Source of the DNA: Chlamydiota bacterium | GTDB taxonomy: Bacteria > Chlamydiota > Chlamydiia > Chlamydiales > Parachlamydiaceae | Length of the DNA stretch: 39,022 nucleotides | Reading direction: 5' to 3' | Assembly: GCA_013287465.1 (NCBI GenBank) | Contig: JABDDS010000011.1 | Location: 1-39,022 of the forward strand | In this document: positions 1 through 10,307 of the stretch, piece by piece | How positions within the stretch are numbered: position 1 is the stretch's first letter | Layout: every line of letters starts with the position of its first letter | Notes under the pieces: model-generated | Seen by the model: the letters and a program-made list of their open reading frames with translations, nothing else | Told to the model about the DNA's origin: nothing | The model's database searches: none | Program-made: the position numbers and the translations under genes

Positions 1-81
1 TCCTATCTTTGCTCCTCTGCACCCTTGCGTTTAACCTCCCTCTTATGTATAGAGTAACTGATTGTTTAGTAGGAAATGGGA

Positions 82-111
82 TTGAATTTATACACTCAAC
101 TTAGATATACT
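82..111 (+). promoter_or_regulatory. Predicted sigma70-like promoter for the kdsB operon
   Basis: TTGAAT at 82-87 and TATACT at 106-111 are separated by 18 bases. The predicted start of transcription is near 118, about 22 bases before the first ATG of kdsB. This is a pattern match only. The first 60 bases of the window hold a stretch ending in a 'ttgcgttta' word that resembles the GCAAAG-type repeats seen elsewhere in the window, and no gene. Confidence 0.5.
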
Positions 112-139
112 TGCACGAGGTAATGAAATTGATAGGTAT

Positions 140-2974
<2,835 letters not shown>

Positions 2975-2978
<4 letters not shown>

Positions 2979-4495
2979 CTATTGAAAAACACTCTGATGA
3001 TATGTATCGACAAAAAAAGACGGCTGATCCTTGTATCTTCGTTATCTTCGGGGCTACAGGGGACCTAACAGCACGTAAGCTGTTGCCTGCGCTTTATAAT
3101 TTAGCTCTCGATGGACAACTTCCTGGACATTTTGTCTGCGTCGGTTTTGCCCGCAGAAAAAAATCCAATGAAGAATTTCGGCAGGAAATGTTCGATGCGA
3201 TAAATCAATTTTCTCGCAATCTCCCCATCGATAACGCCATTTGGGATTCTTTTAAGGAAAGAATTTTTTATCATCAGTCGGAGTTTGATGATGATGCTGG
3301 TTATGAATCGTTGCACGATTTCTTAAATAAATTAGATTCTGAGTTTGGAACCAAGGGTAACCGCTTATTTTATCTTTCGACGCAACCGAGTTTTTTTCCT
3401 GTTATTGTAGAAAAATTAAACCACCATCATCTGCTCTATAATCTCAATAAAGTACAAAATAAGTGGTCGCGCATCATCATTGAAAAACCTTTTGGGCGCG
3501 ATCTGCAGTCAGCACAGCAGCTCCAAAAGGAAATTTCTCAGCATTTAGACGAAAGGCAAATCTATCGAATTGATCACTACCTAGGCAAAGAGACTGTTCA
3601 AAATCTCCTTATTTTGCGTTTTAGCAATTCGATTTTTGAGTCACTTTGGAATAACAATCATATCGACCATGTTCACATCAGCGTTAGTGAAGATATTGGA
3701 ATCGGTTCTCGAGGACGCCTATGGGAAGAAGCGGGAATGTTGCGCGATATTGTTCAAAACCACATGATGCAACTCCTTTGTCTAGTTGCTATGGAACCAC
3801 CTATAAGCTTTAAAGCAGATGACATTCATAATGAAAAAATTAAAATTATGTTGTCATTACGTCCAATCCCAATGGATCAACTTAGGGAATATGCCGTTCG
3901 AGGACAATATAGCGCAGGAAAAATCAACGATAAAAATGTACTTGGATATCGCCAAGAGGAAAATGTAGATCCAAAATCAAATGTAGAAACTTATGCAGCT
4001 CTTAAATTGTTTGTCGATAACTGGAGATGGAGCGGAGTCCCCTTTTATCTTACAGCTGGAAAACGTTTATCCAAAAGAGCTACGGAGATTACGATTGTTT
4101 TTAAAGATGCCCCTGGCTACTTGTTTCAAAATGGTTCTCAAAAAAATGATCCCAACATCCTTGTGATTCGCATCCAGCCCAACGAAGGCATTTCCTTAAA
4201 GATGAACTGTAAGGTACCAGGATTAAATAATACTATCTTGCCAGTAAAAATGGATTTCCAGTATGGTTCTTATTTTGGTACTACCTCTCCTGAAGCCTAT
4301 GAAAGGCTGATTTGTGATTGTATGGCTGGTGATAACACCCTATTTGCTCGCGCTGATGAAGTGCTCGCTTCGTGGCGGCTGCTAACACCCATTCTAGAAC
4401 GCTGGGAAACAGAGGATCCTTTAGATTTTCCTAACTACTTACCAGGTAGCCTTGGTCCCAATACAGTAGACGATTTGATAGGAAAAAGGTCTTAA
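2975..4495 (+). CDS. zwf: Glucose-6-phosphate 1-dehydrogenase
   Basis: Oxidises glucose-6-phosphate to 6-phosphogluconolactone with NADP+, the entry to the oxidative pentose-phosphate pathway. The 506 residues match the family length. Visible are the Rossmann motif IFGATGDLTARKLLPALYNL (residues 23-42), the IIIEKPFGRDL segment, the active-site motif RIDHYLGKETVQN (about residues 199-211) and the C-terminal substrate region AGKRLSKRATEI. The start overlaps ruvX by four bases and the stop shares one base with the ATG of pgl (TAATG), so the two consecutive pathway enzymes are translationally coupled. Confidence 0.97.
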
Positions 4496-5223
4496 TGATA
4501 ACTTTTTCCGATGAACGTCGCGATATGATTACTCTTGATGGTGTGAAAGAAGCGATTGTTTTTGCTGCAGAGCATTTTATTAAGGCGGCAAAAGACGCTA
4601 TTGCTGCACGCAATGTTTTTACCGTCGCGCTTTCTGGAGGAAGTACTCCAAAAGCCATTTTCGAATTGATCGCCTCTCCTCTCTTTCGCGATCGAGTCGA
4701 TTGGCAACGAGTTAAACTCTTTTGGAGTGATGAAAGATCGACACCTCCTGATCATCCAGAAAGCAATTATCACATGGCAATGAAAGCCGGTTTTTCTACC
4801 CTTCCTATCCCCTCGGAAAATATTTTTCGTATGCAAGCCGAAAACCCTGATATAGAAAAGGCCGCAGAAGAATATGAAGCTCTGATTATAAAACATATTC
4901 CCAATCAAGAATTCGACTACATCATGCTCGGTATGGGAGATGATGGACACACAGCTTCCCTGTTTCCAAAAACACATGGCCTGCATTCAGAAGGACGTCT
5001 TGTCATTGCTAATTTTATTCCGCAAAAACATACCTGGCGGATGACCCTTACATTTAACTGCATTAATAAAGCTCACGCAATCGTCATTTATGTCATGGGA
5101 GCTTCTAAGGAAGCAATGTTACGTCATGTTTTTAATTCCTATTATGATCCAGATACACTTCCAATTCAACGTGTTGGTACACCTGCCCACAAAGCTTTAT
5201 GGATAACAGATCAAAAAATATGA
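4495..5223 (+). CDS. pgl: 6-phosphogluconolactonase (DevB type)
   Basis: Hydrolyses 6-phosphogluconolactone made by the preceding zwf product. The 242 residues agree with the Pgl/DevB family. Family motifs are TVALSGGSTPKAIFELI (about residues 42-58), VKLFWSDERSTPPDHPESNY (about 76-95) and the catalytic-region MLGMGDDGHTASLFP (about 141-155). The first ATG overlaps the zwf stop by one base; a second Met in MITLDGV (residue 11) is an alternative start. It closes the five-gene block, and no clear terminator follows, only a repeat-rich 100 bases. Confidence 0.95.
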   Translation: MITFSDERRDMITLDGVKEAIVFAAEHFIKAAKDAIAARNVFTVALSGGSTPKAIFELIASPLFRDRVDWQRVKLFWSDERSTPPDHPESNYHMAMKAGFSTLPIPSENIFRMQAENPDIEKAAEEYEALIIKHIPNQEFDYIMLGMGDDGHTASLFPKTHGLHSEGRLVIANFIPQKHTWRMTLTFNCINKAHAIVIYVMGASKEAMLRHVFNSYYDPDTLPIQRVGTPAHKALWITDQKI

Positions 5224-5270
5224 AGTATTTAAACAAATTCACATTATTCTTAAAAACAGCTAGCCCACTC

Positions 5271-5316
5271 TCCTTTGCGTCTTTGCGTCTTTGCGTTAAA
5301 AATTTGCGTAAAGGGA
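5271..5316. repeat. Partial copy of the GCAAAG-word repeat next to the tsaD ribosome binding site
   Basis: The word tttgcgtct occurs twice in tandem, followed by ttgcgtt and a further ttgcgt before the purine-rich AAAGGGAG that serves as Shine-Dalgarno for tsaD. Only one arm is present, so unlike the copies at 29528-29655 it cannot fold back on itself. The rest of the 100-base gap between pgl and tsaD shows nothing else. Confidence 0.7.
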
Positions 5317-5323
5317 GCCTGGT

Positions 5324-6337
5324 ATGTTAGTGCTTGGAATTGAGACGACTTGTGACGAGACGGCATGCGCGATCGTGAGGGATGGAAAAGAGGTTCTCTC
5401 TTCTATTATTTCAAGTCAAATAGACCTGCATGCTGAATTTGGGGGTGTCGTCCCCGAACTCTCATGCCGACGTCACGTCGACATCCTCATCCCCGTGATC
5501 CAAGAAGCCCTTAAAGAGGCAAAAATCACCCTCAAAGAAATTGATCTCATTGCTGTTGCATATGGTCCTGGACTTGTCGGTGCCCTTTTGATTGGCATTA
5601 CGTCAGCAAAAACATTGGCGATCTCTTTAGATAAACCTTTTATTGGAGTCAACCACATCGAAGCCCATCTCTACGCTGCGATTATGTCACAACAGGCCCC
5701 ACCAACATTCCCCTGCCTTGGTGTTGTCCTGTCAGGAGGACACACCTCACTTGTACGTATGGATAGCATTGGGTCTTACACTCTAATCGGAGAAACAGTC
5801 GATGATGCAGTAGGAGAAGCTTTCGATAAAGTTGCCAAATTGCTTGGACTTCCTTATCCCGGAGGACCTCAGATCGAGGCTTTAGCCCTAAAAGGTCATC
5901 AAGACCGTTTTGCTTTCAAGGCAGGGAAGGTTAAGGGACATCCCTTTGACTTTTCTTTCAGTGGACTAAAAACAGCTGTTCTCTACGCTTTAAAAGGGCA
6001 AAATAAGACAATGGAAAGAGAATTGACAGAACAAGATAAAGCTGATGTAGCCTTTGCTTTCCAACATGCTGCTTTTACAGATATCGTTGATAAGGCCACC
6101 GCCGCAGCCGTTGAGTCTGATTGCCGGACAATTGTTTTTGGAGGAGGAGTCACTAATAACCAGGAACTTCGTCGCCGCTTTTCTTCCCATTTGCCCAATC
6201 ATCGTCTTCTCTGGCCATCGGTTGGATTGAGCCTTGACAACGCTGCGATGATTGCTGGACTCGGCTATCACACCTACTTGAATAAAGGTGCTGGAGATTC
6301 ATTAAATTTAGAAGCGGCAACTCGCATTGCTTTTTGA
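5324..6337 (+). CDS. tsaD: tRNA N6-adenosine threonylcarbamoyltransferase
   Basis: Transfers the threonylcarbamoyl group to A37 of ANN-decoding tRNAs (t6A), working with TsaB/TsaE in bacteria. The 337 residues match the family. The N-terminus LGIETTCDETACAIV is the classic ASKHA phosphate-1 motif, the metal-binding HIEAHLYA lies near residue 112, VLSGGHTSLV near 138 and the C-terminal FGGGVTNN and SLDNAAMIAGLG segments are present. AAAGGGAG about 8 bases before the ATG supports the start. A HAD-family phosphatase gene follows after 9 bases and is probably cotranscribed. Confidence 0.96.
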   Translation: MLVLGIETTCDETACAIVRDGKEVLSSIISSQIDLHAEFGGVVPELSCRRHVDILIPVIQEALKEAKITLKEIDLIAVAYGPGLVGALLIGITSAKTLAISLDKPFIGVNHIEAHLYAAIMSQQAPPTFPCLGVVLSGGHTSLVRMDSIGSYTLIGETVDDAVGEAFDKVAKLLGLPYPGGPQIEALALKGHQDRFAFKAGKVKGHPFDFSFSGLKTAVLYALKGQNKTMERELTEQDKADVAFAFQHAAFTDIVDKATAAAVESDCRTIVFGGGVTNNQELRRRFSSHLPNHRLLWPSVGLSLDNAAMIAGLGYHTYLNKGAGDSLNLEAATRIAF

Positions 6338-6346
6338 GGAGGAACT

Positions 6347-6955
6347 ATGGATTCTAAACCTGTTATTGCAGCATTTGATTTCGACGGGACGATTACAACG
6401 AAAGATACGTTACTCCCCTTTCTAATTTATACGCATGGTTACTGGAAGACTTTTTGTCGATCGATTCAATTGATACCTGCTTTCCTAGGTTTTTCAATAG
6501 GCCTTGTTTCACGTCAACAGATGAAAGAAAAAGTGCTCACGAGATTTTTTGCAGGTACTTCCCTTTCCATACTTCAAGAAGAAGGAAAAGCCTTTGCCTC
6601 TTCGATGATGCTAAAAAAAATGATACGCCCAGGAGCTGAACAACGAATCGCTTGGCATCGGGCTCAAAACCACCGTTGTGTTTTAATTAGTGCCACTATC
6701 GATGTTTATTTAGCTCCATGGATCAAACTATATGGATTTGACGATCTTATCTGCTCGACGCTTGAAGTAGATGCTTCTAATTTGGTGACAGGTAAACTAA
6801 AGGGATTAAATTGCTGGGGACCAGAAAAAACGCGTCGTCTAGAACTGTTGGTAGGAAGAAAGGAAGAATACACTCTATATGCCTATGGAGATAGCTTGGG
6901 AGATCGAGAACTTCTAGCCCTCGCCGACTATTCTTATTTAAAAAAAACATATTGA
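6347..6955 (+). CDS. HAD superfamily subfamily IB phosphatase
   Basis: Cytosolic phosphomonoesterase of the SerB-like HAD-IB group; substrate not predictable. The 202 residues show all HAD motifs: FDFDGTITTKDTL (motif I, Asp nucleophile, residues 11-23), VLISAT (motif II) and YAYGDSLGDRELLALAD (motif III/IV near the C-terminus). A GAGGAGG Shine-Dalgarno lies just before the ATG. The last codons (...LKKTY stop) lie inside the first unit of a 15-base tandem repeat (6940-6980). Homologues usually continue with a few more residues after the ALAD segment, so the C-terminus may have been set by the repeat. Probably cotranscribed with tsaD. Confidence 0.88.
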   Translation: MDSKPVIAAFDFDGTITTKDTLLPFLIYTHGYWKTFCRSIQLIPAFLGFSIGLVSRQQMKEKVLTRFFAGTSLSILQEEGKAFASSMMLKKMIRPGAEQRIAWHRAQNHRCVLISATIDVYLAPWIKLYGFDDLICSTLEVDASNLVTGKLKGLNCWGPEKTRRLELLVGRKEEYTLYAYGDSLGDRELLALADYSYLKKTY

Positions 6956-6980
6956 AAAAAAACATATTGAAAAAAAACAT
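6940..6980. repeat. 15-base A-tract tandem repeat (about 2.7 copies)
   Basis: The unit is eight A followed by CATATTG, at 6940-6954, 6955-6969 and a partial third copy from 6970. The repeat starts inside the last codons of the HAD gene and ends at the -35 box of the next gene's promoter. A-runs spaced 15 bases apart upstream of a -35 box resemble an UP element. Confidence 0.85.
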
Positions 6981-7008
6981 TGCATTTTAACTTTATTTAA
7001 TGTATAAC
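6980..7008 (+). promoter_or_regulatory. Predicted sigma70-like promoter for the Inc-like gene
   Basis: TTGCAT at 6980-6985 and TATAAC at 7003-7008 with an ideal 17-base spacer. The -35 box lies at the edge of the A-tract tandem repeat. The predicted start near 7015 gives a 42-base leader with AAAAGGA about 8 bases before the ATG at 7057. Confidence 0.65.
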
Positions 7009-7056
7009 AGAGCTGTAAATTTTTATTAACCATTTTAAAATAAAAGGAATGTTTTT

Positions 7057-7716
7057 ATGAATATTACAAAAATCTTAGGTCAAGGTATTGAGTTATTAGG
7101 CCAAAGTGTTAATCAAGGAGTTCAATTTATTAGAGACAACCATGTAGACATAACGAATGGGATACTCGAGCGAGCGCAGTCGATCAGAGAGAATTATATG
7201 AATATTGGATTAGGTCAAAGAATGATTTATGGAATGGAGGTATTTAATGGTGGTTTCAAGGCTGTTTGCAACCGAGCGTGTTTCTTAGAGTCTGCTATAA
7301 CTACTGCATCTGTTGTCACTGGAATAAGTTTTGGATTATTAGCCATAGATGCACTACGTGATTGTCGCCTTGGAAAAGCCCTTACATATAGTGTTGTTGG
7401 GACTGCTTTTATTGGTTTAGGTGTCGTGAATTTTGTTACTGCATTAGCTCCAATTGTTGAGGAAGCCCAAAAAACGTATGTACGTAATTGGGAGCAATGT
7501 AATAATGGGGTTATTGAAGTATTTCAGCAGTCGTGCAATTTTAGAGGTTGTGAAGATCCAATCAAAATTGACGATATCAGCAACATAAATTCTAGCGAAA
7601 CAATTACTTGTCAAAAAAGCTGGTTCTTATTTTCCGGATATCAGTATGCTAAATTTAATAACTTAAATCAAATGCTAAGAGCTCCGATCACGCCAGAATT
7701 CAAGGAAACGTGTTAA
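7057..7716 (+). CDS. Hypothetical protein with bilobed hydrophobic region, candidate inclusion-membrane or secreted protein
   Basis: 219 residues, function not recognised. The N-terminal 85 residues are amphipathic with no signal peptide. Two hydrophobic segments follow close together, about residues 88-105 (TTASVVTGISFGLLAID) and 111-135 (LTYSVVGTAFIGLGVVNFV), then a cytosolic-like tail of about 80 residues with several Cys. Two closely spaced membrane helices joined by a short loop, without a signal sequence, are the hallmark of chlamydial Inc proteins inserted into the inclusion membrane by type III secretion. It is monocistronic with its own promoter and a good Shine-Dalgarno. The second hydrophobic segment resembles that of the protein at 38332-38814. 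Secretion is inference only. Confidence 0.6.
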   Translation: MNITKILGQGIELLGQSVNQGVQFIRDNHVDITNGILERAQSIRENYMNIGLGQRMIYGMEVFNGGFKAVCNRACFLESAITTASVVTGISFGLLAIDALRDCRLGKALTYSVVGTAFIGLGVVNFVTALAPIVEEAQKTYVRNWEQCNNGVIEVFQQSCNFRGCEDPIKIDDISNINSSETITCQKSWFLFSGYQYAKFNNLNQMLRAPITPEFKETC

Positions 7717-7740
7717 AAAAGTAGCCTGATTCAAATGAAG

Positions 7741-7790
7741 GTTGCGTTTTCTCTCTTTGTGTCTTTGAGCCTTCGTGTCTTTATGTTTGA
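7741..7790. repeat. Degenerate tandem-word repeat between convergent genes
   Basis: Repeats of the form TTTGTGTCTTTGAG / TTCGTGTCTTTATG, related in style to the GCAAAG-type words, fill the 81-base gap between two convergent genes. There is no inverted partner. Confidence 0.5.
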
Positions 7791-7797
7791 CGGTGTA

Positions 7798-8820
7798 CTA
7801 GGTACGGGCTCGCAGTGAGGCTATCGTTTCCAACACCCACTCTACTCGGCTAACCTGATTTTGGGATAAACGCAAGTTGCCATTTAATTCGTGGGCATCG
7901 TTTTCTAATGAATCGAGCTTAGATAATAGCTTTCCTTCTAAAATGTCATCATTTTCAATATCAAGAAGAACTTGTTTCATGCCATCTTCTAATGCTTTTA
8001 CCTCATGGACAAGCTCTGGAGCTTCTTCATTTTCAGCCAATTCAACGAGAGCCTCTTCTTCTGTATCATTTTTTTGAATAAAAGAGGCTGAATTTTCAGA
8101 AACCAAATCAATTAAATGCAGAGCTTTCGTAAACGTGGCGGCTCTCGACTGATCAGCCAAAGTACGCCAGGAAGAAAAATCCTTTAATGTCAATGTTAAG
8201 TCTTTTGGAATTTCTTTAAGAGAGTTGAGTTTTTGGAAATAAGGAATCAGCTGAACTTCTAGATTTGCTTGTAGATAAATTCTACCTTCTTCTTTGGCGT
8301 TGAGATGCTCAACTGAATTGGCAAAATAGTCTTTTATCACTTGAACATCGCGATCTATCTTTAAGTAGAAGTCTTCGATGATATGTTCAATAATCGTTTT
8401 ATACACTAATTCCTTGTTATATTCTTGATCAGCTAAGTCGCTCCATCGTCTAGCTTTTTCCAACCACTCTACGTAGCGTTTGATAGCCTTTACCTGCAAG
8501 GATGGTGCGTGAGGTCTCTCTACCATTTTCTGAACGCCTAAGCTTTCTCTAATCAACGTATCGAGAGTAGAATCGAGGGAAGCTACCAGTTCTTCATCAG
8601 TTTCATTTTTAGCCTTATCTTTAAAAATGACGAGTTTATCTAAAATTTCATCAATGGTTGTTTCTAACTCGTGGATCCTTCCGCTTAGGTCAGTTTCTGG
8701 TGGTGAATCTTGTTTAAATAGGGACCCGATTCGCTGAAAAAAACGACCGATACGCCCTTCAACTTCATTTTCATTTTTAGAATGTATCGTTTTTGAAATT
8801 GTATATAACTCATCTTTCAT
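7798..8820 (-). CDS. Hypothetical cytosolic coiled-coil protein
   Basis: 340 residues, highly charged and almost wholly helical in appearance, with no signal peptide or membrane segment. Heptad-like stretches are visible around residues 45-95 (LSGRIHELETTIDEILDKL) and 260-330 (the acidic EEEALVELAENEEAPELVHEV, then a leucine-rich C-terminus). I do not recognise a family. It stands alone, convergent with the Inc-like gene and followed upstream by a 190-base AT-rich region and a fold-back element. Environmental chlamydiae carry many such lineage-specific helical proteins, some of them secreted effectors, but nothing in the sequence shows that here. Confidence 0.7.
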   Translation of the reverse strand: MKDELYTISKTIHSKNENEVEGRIGRFFQRIGSLFKQDSPPETDLSGRIHELETTIDEILDKLVIFKDKAKNETDEELVASLDSTLDTLIRESLGVQKMVERPHAPSLQVKAIKRYVEWLEKARRWSDLADQEYNKELVYKTIIEHIIEDFYLKIDRDVQVIKDYFANSVEHLNAKEEGRIYLQANLEVQLIPYFQKLNSLKEIPKDLTLTLKDFSSWRTLADQSRAATFTKALHLIDLVSENSASFIQKNDTEEEALVELAENEEAPELVHEVKALEDGMKQVLLDIENDDILEGKLLSKLDSLENDAHELNGNLRLSQNQVSRVEWVLETIASLRART

Positions 8821-8981
8821 AAAAGAACCATACTAATAATTATAACTGTACTAATTAGCTATACTACTCAATTATACAATATGGTTATTTTATATAAACT
8901 ATTTTTTTATAACAGCGTGTCGGTTTGTGTTTTTCGGCATGGTTCAAAAATAATCCAAAACAGGTAACAGTTTCTTCCGTT
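8821..8981. other. AT-rich intergenic stretch
   Basis: Very AT-rich leader region of the coiled-coil gene read on the minus strand. Several TATAAT-like words occur, but no -35/-10 pair stands out. No ORF of note and no remnant of the csaA-like gene could be recognised. Confidence 0.5.
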
Positions 8982-9057
8982 CCCTCTCTGTGTTCCTCCG
9001 AGCCTCTGTGTTTCACCTTTTTTTGAAACACAGAGGCACGGAGGAACACAGAGAGGG
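8982..9057. repeat. Fold-back palindrome of the ACACAGAGG type (34-base arms, 8-base loop)
   Basis: Left arm 8982-9015 and right arm 9024-9057 are reverse complements with a single mismatch, around an 8-base T-rich loop. The arms contain repeated ACAGAGG / ACGGAGG / ACACAGAG words. The minus-strand csaA-like reading frame runs into the right arm and stops at the loop. Confidence 0.92.
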
Positions 9058-9147
9058 GGCAGACAAAAAGTGTATGATGCGTCCTAAGCGAATTTCCAAC
9101 TTATCAAATGTTTCTTCCTTAGATACAATTTCCTTTTCATCAAACAT
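9013..9147 (-). pseudogene. Truncated CsaA-like tRNA-binding-domain gene running into a palindrome
   Basis: An ORF of 44 codons starts at 9147 with a good AGGAGAG Shine-Dalgarno and lies 12 bases after the stop of the MarR-GNAT gene. Its first 26 or so residues include ETFDKLEIRLGRII, which resembles the start of the CsaA / EMAP-II type tRNA-binding OB domain (family consensus roughly 'F-x-K-x-D-I-R-V-G-x-I-x'). After residue 28 the frame enters the fold-back palindrome and stops in its loop. The rest of the domain (full CsaA is about 110 residues) is missing, and I could not find it on the far side. The match is short, so the family call is tentative. Truncation at the palindrome is directly visible. 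Confidence 0.5.
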
Positions 9148-9159
9148 ATTCTCTCCTGA

Positions 9160-10167
9160 TTATAATTTGCAATACATCACATAACCATCCTGGAAGCCCC
9201 CATCCGGATTGCGCACTGCTTGTGGGATGGTTCCAACAATATTGAATCCAAGTCTTTCATAGAGTTTGACAGCGAGTATATTTTCACTAAGTACCATATT
9301 GAATTGCATCGCATGAAATCCAAGGTCTTTAGCGAGGTGTAAAGAGGCTTTAATAAGAAGAGACCCTATCCCCTTACCTCGATATCTCTCACAAATCATA
9401 TAAGCAGCATTGGCAATATGACTTGATCTACCTGAATAATTAGCTTTAAGGTAAAAACCGCCAACGACCTCTCCTTTCAATGAGTGACAAACATAAACTT
9501 GTCCTTGTGGGGTAAAGAACTGGCGGTGAAATTCCTCGATCGAACTGCATTCATAAGGAAATTGAGAGCCTGAATCGACAACTTCCTTGAATATTTTATA
9601 GAGCCCTTGTTCATCTTTTTCACTAAATAAATCTAAGGTATAGCCCATTTGATGTAGGCAGCTAGAAATTTCAGTTAGACTTTCTATTTTTTTGCTATGT
9701 CGCGACAGAGTCTCATCTTGGCTCTGGACTCGTGAGTTTTTAAGTCCTTTTGCATAGAGTGCGACTCCCTTATGAATCGTTCCAATCTCTTCGTCAGTCA
9801 AAGTTAAAAGAGCCTCTTTGGTTTGATTAAATGCGATCGGTTCAAATGCATTAAGAGTTTCTTGTCCTTTCTTGGTTATTTTGAGAAAGCGTTTTCTCTT
9901 ATCTTTTTTATCGACGATACACTCTATATAACCTTTTTTAACAGCGTTAGAAATCAAACGACTTACCGTTGACTTATCTAACAGCAAACGTTCTGCAATC
10001 TCTCCCATCGTAGGAGATGAACACGTGGTCAGTTCAATCAAAAGATGACGCTCAGCCAAAGTAACGCCAATCTCGAAATAAGCATCATTAAGCAAGCCGA
10101 GTTCTCTAACGACACTTCTAGCGTTTCGCCTCAGTTCGTTGATAGCGTCAATTGAAAGACCATTCAT
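9160..10167 (-). CDS. MarR-type regulator fused to a GNAT acetyltransferase
   Basis: 335 residues with two domains. The N-terminal half is a MarR winged helix: ERHLLIELTTCSSPTMGEIAERLLLDKSTVSRLISNAVKKGYI (about residues 39-82), then the wing with DKKDKRKRFLKITKKGQE. The C-terminal half (about 185-335) is a GNAT fold with the acetyl-CoA loop ICERYRGKGIGSLLI and the closing LYERLGFNIVGTIPQ. Fusions of this layout are a known family of regulators with an acetyltransferase domain; ligand and substrate are unknown. A 15-base palindrome lies just before the gene over a possible -10 box, consistent with autoregulation. A csaA-like fragment follows after 12 bases. The Shine-Dalgarno AGAGG supports the start. 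Confidence 0.9.
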   Translation of the reverse strand: MNGLSIDAINELRRNARSVVRELGLLNDAYFEIGVTLAERHLLIELTTCSSPTMGEIAERLLLDKSTVSRLISNAVKKGYIECIVDKKDKRKRFLKITKKGQETLNAFEPIAFNQTKEALLTLTDEEIGTIHKGVALYAKGLKNSRVQSQDETLSRHSKKIESLTEISSCLHQMGYTLDLFSEKDEQGLYKIFKEVVDSGSQFPYECSSIEEFHRQFFTPQGQVYVCHSLKGEVVGGFYLKANYSGRSSHIANAAYMICERYRGKGIGSLLIKASLHLAKDLGFHAMQFNMVLSENILAVKLYERLGFNIVGTIPQAVRNPDGGFQDGYVMYCKL

Positions 10168-10181
10168 CTCTACCTCTAATA

Positions 10182-10196
10182 GTTGTGTTATACAAC
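10182..10196. promoter_or_regulatory. Palindromic operator candidate before the MarR-GNAT gene
   Basis: GTTGT-gttat-ACAAC inverted repeat (five-base perfect arms, five-base centre), 15 bases before the start codon. It covers a minus-strand TATAAC (10192-10187) that could be the -10 box. MarR proteins often bind such short palindromes over their own promoter. It also overlaps the last codons of the 39-codon ORF upstream. Confidence 0.45.
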
Positions 10197-10307
10197 CATT
10201 TTATCAATTTGAGGATTTTTATACAAGGTCTTTAGAGATATTTCATCATAGCCGTTCCAAATTTTGGTTTTCCAATCCTCTTCATGAAGGCCGTCAGGAT
10301 AATCCAT
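10188..10307 (-). CDS. Small 39-residue ORF coupled to the Panacea-type gene
   Basis: Its ATG shares one base with the stop of the upstream gene (TAATG), the same kind of junction as zwf-pgl. The product is a 39-residue acidic/aromatic peptide starting MDYPDGLHEEDWKTK and ending IDKMVV. I recognise no family. It may be a true third product of the toxin-antitoxin-like operon, or the fossil C-terminus of a longer antitoxin cut by a frameshift. The coupling favours translation, but the small size leaves it uncertain. Confidence 0.4.
   Translation of the reverse strand: MDYPDGLHEEDWKTKIWNGYDEISLKTLYKNPQIDKMVV

Noticed and set aside
8821-9160. Plus-strand ORF around 8990-9184
   Set aside because: It is made of the palindrome arms and the antisense of the csaA-like fragment.
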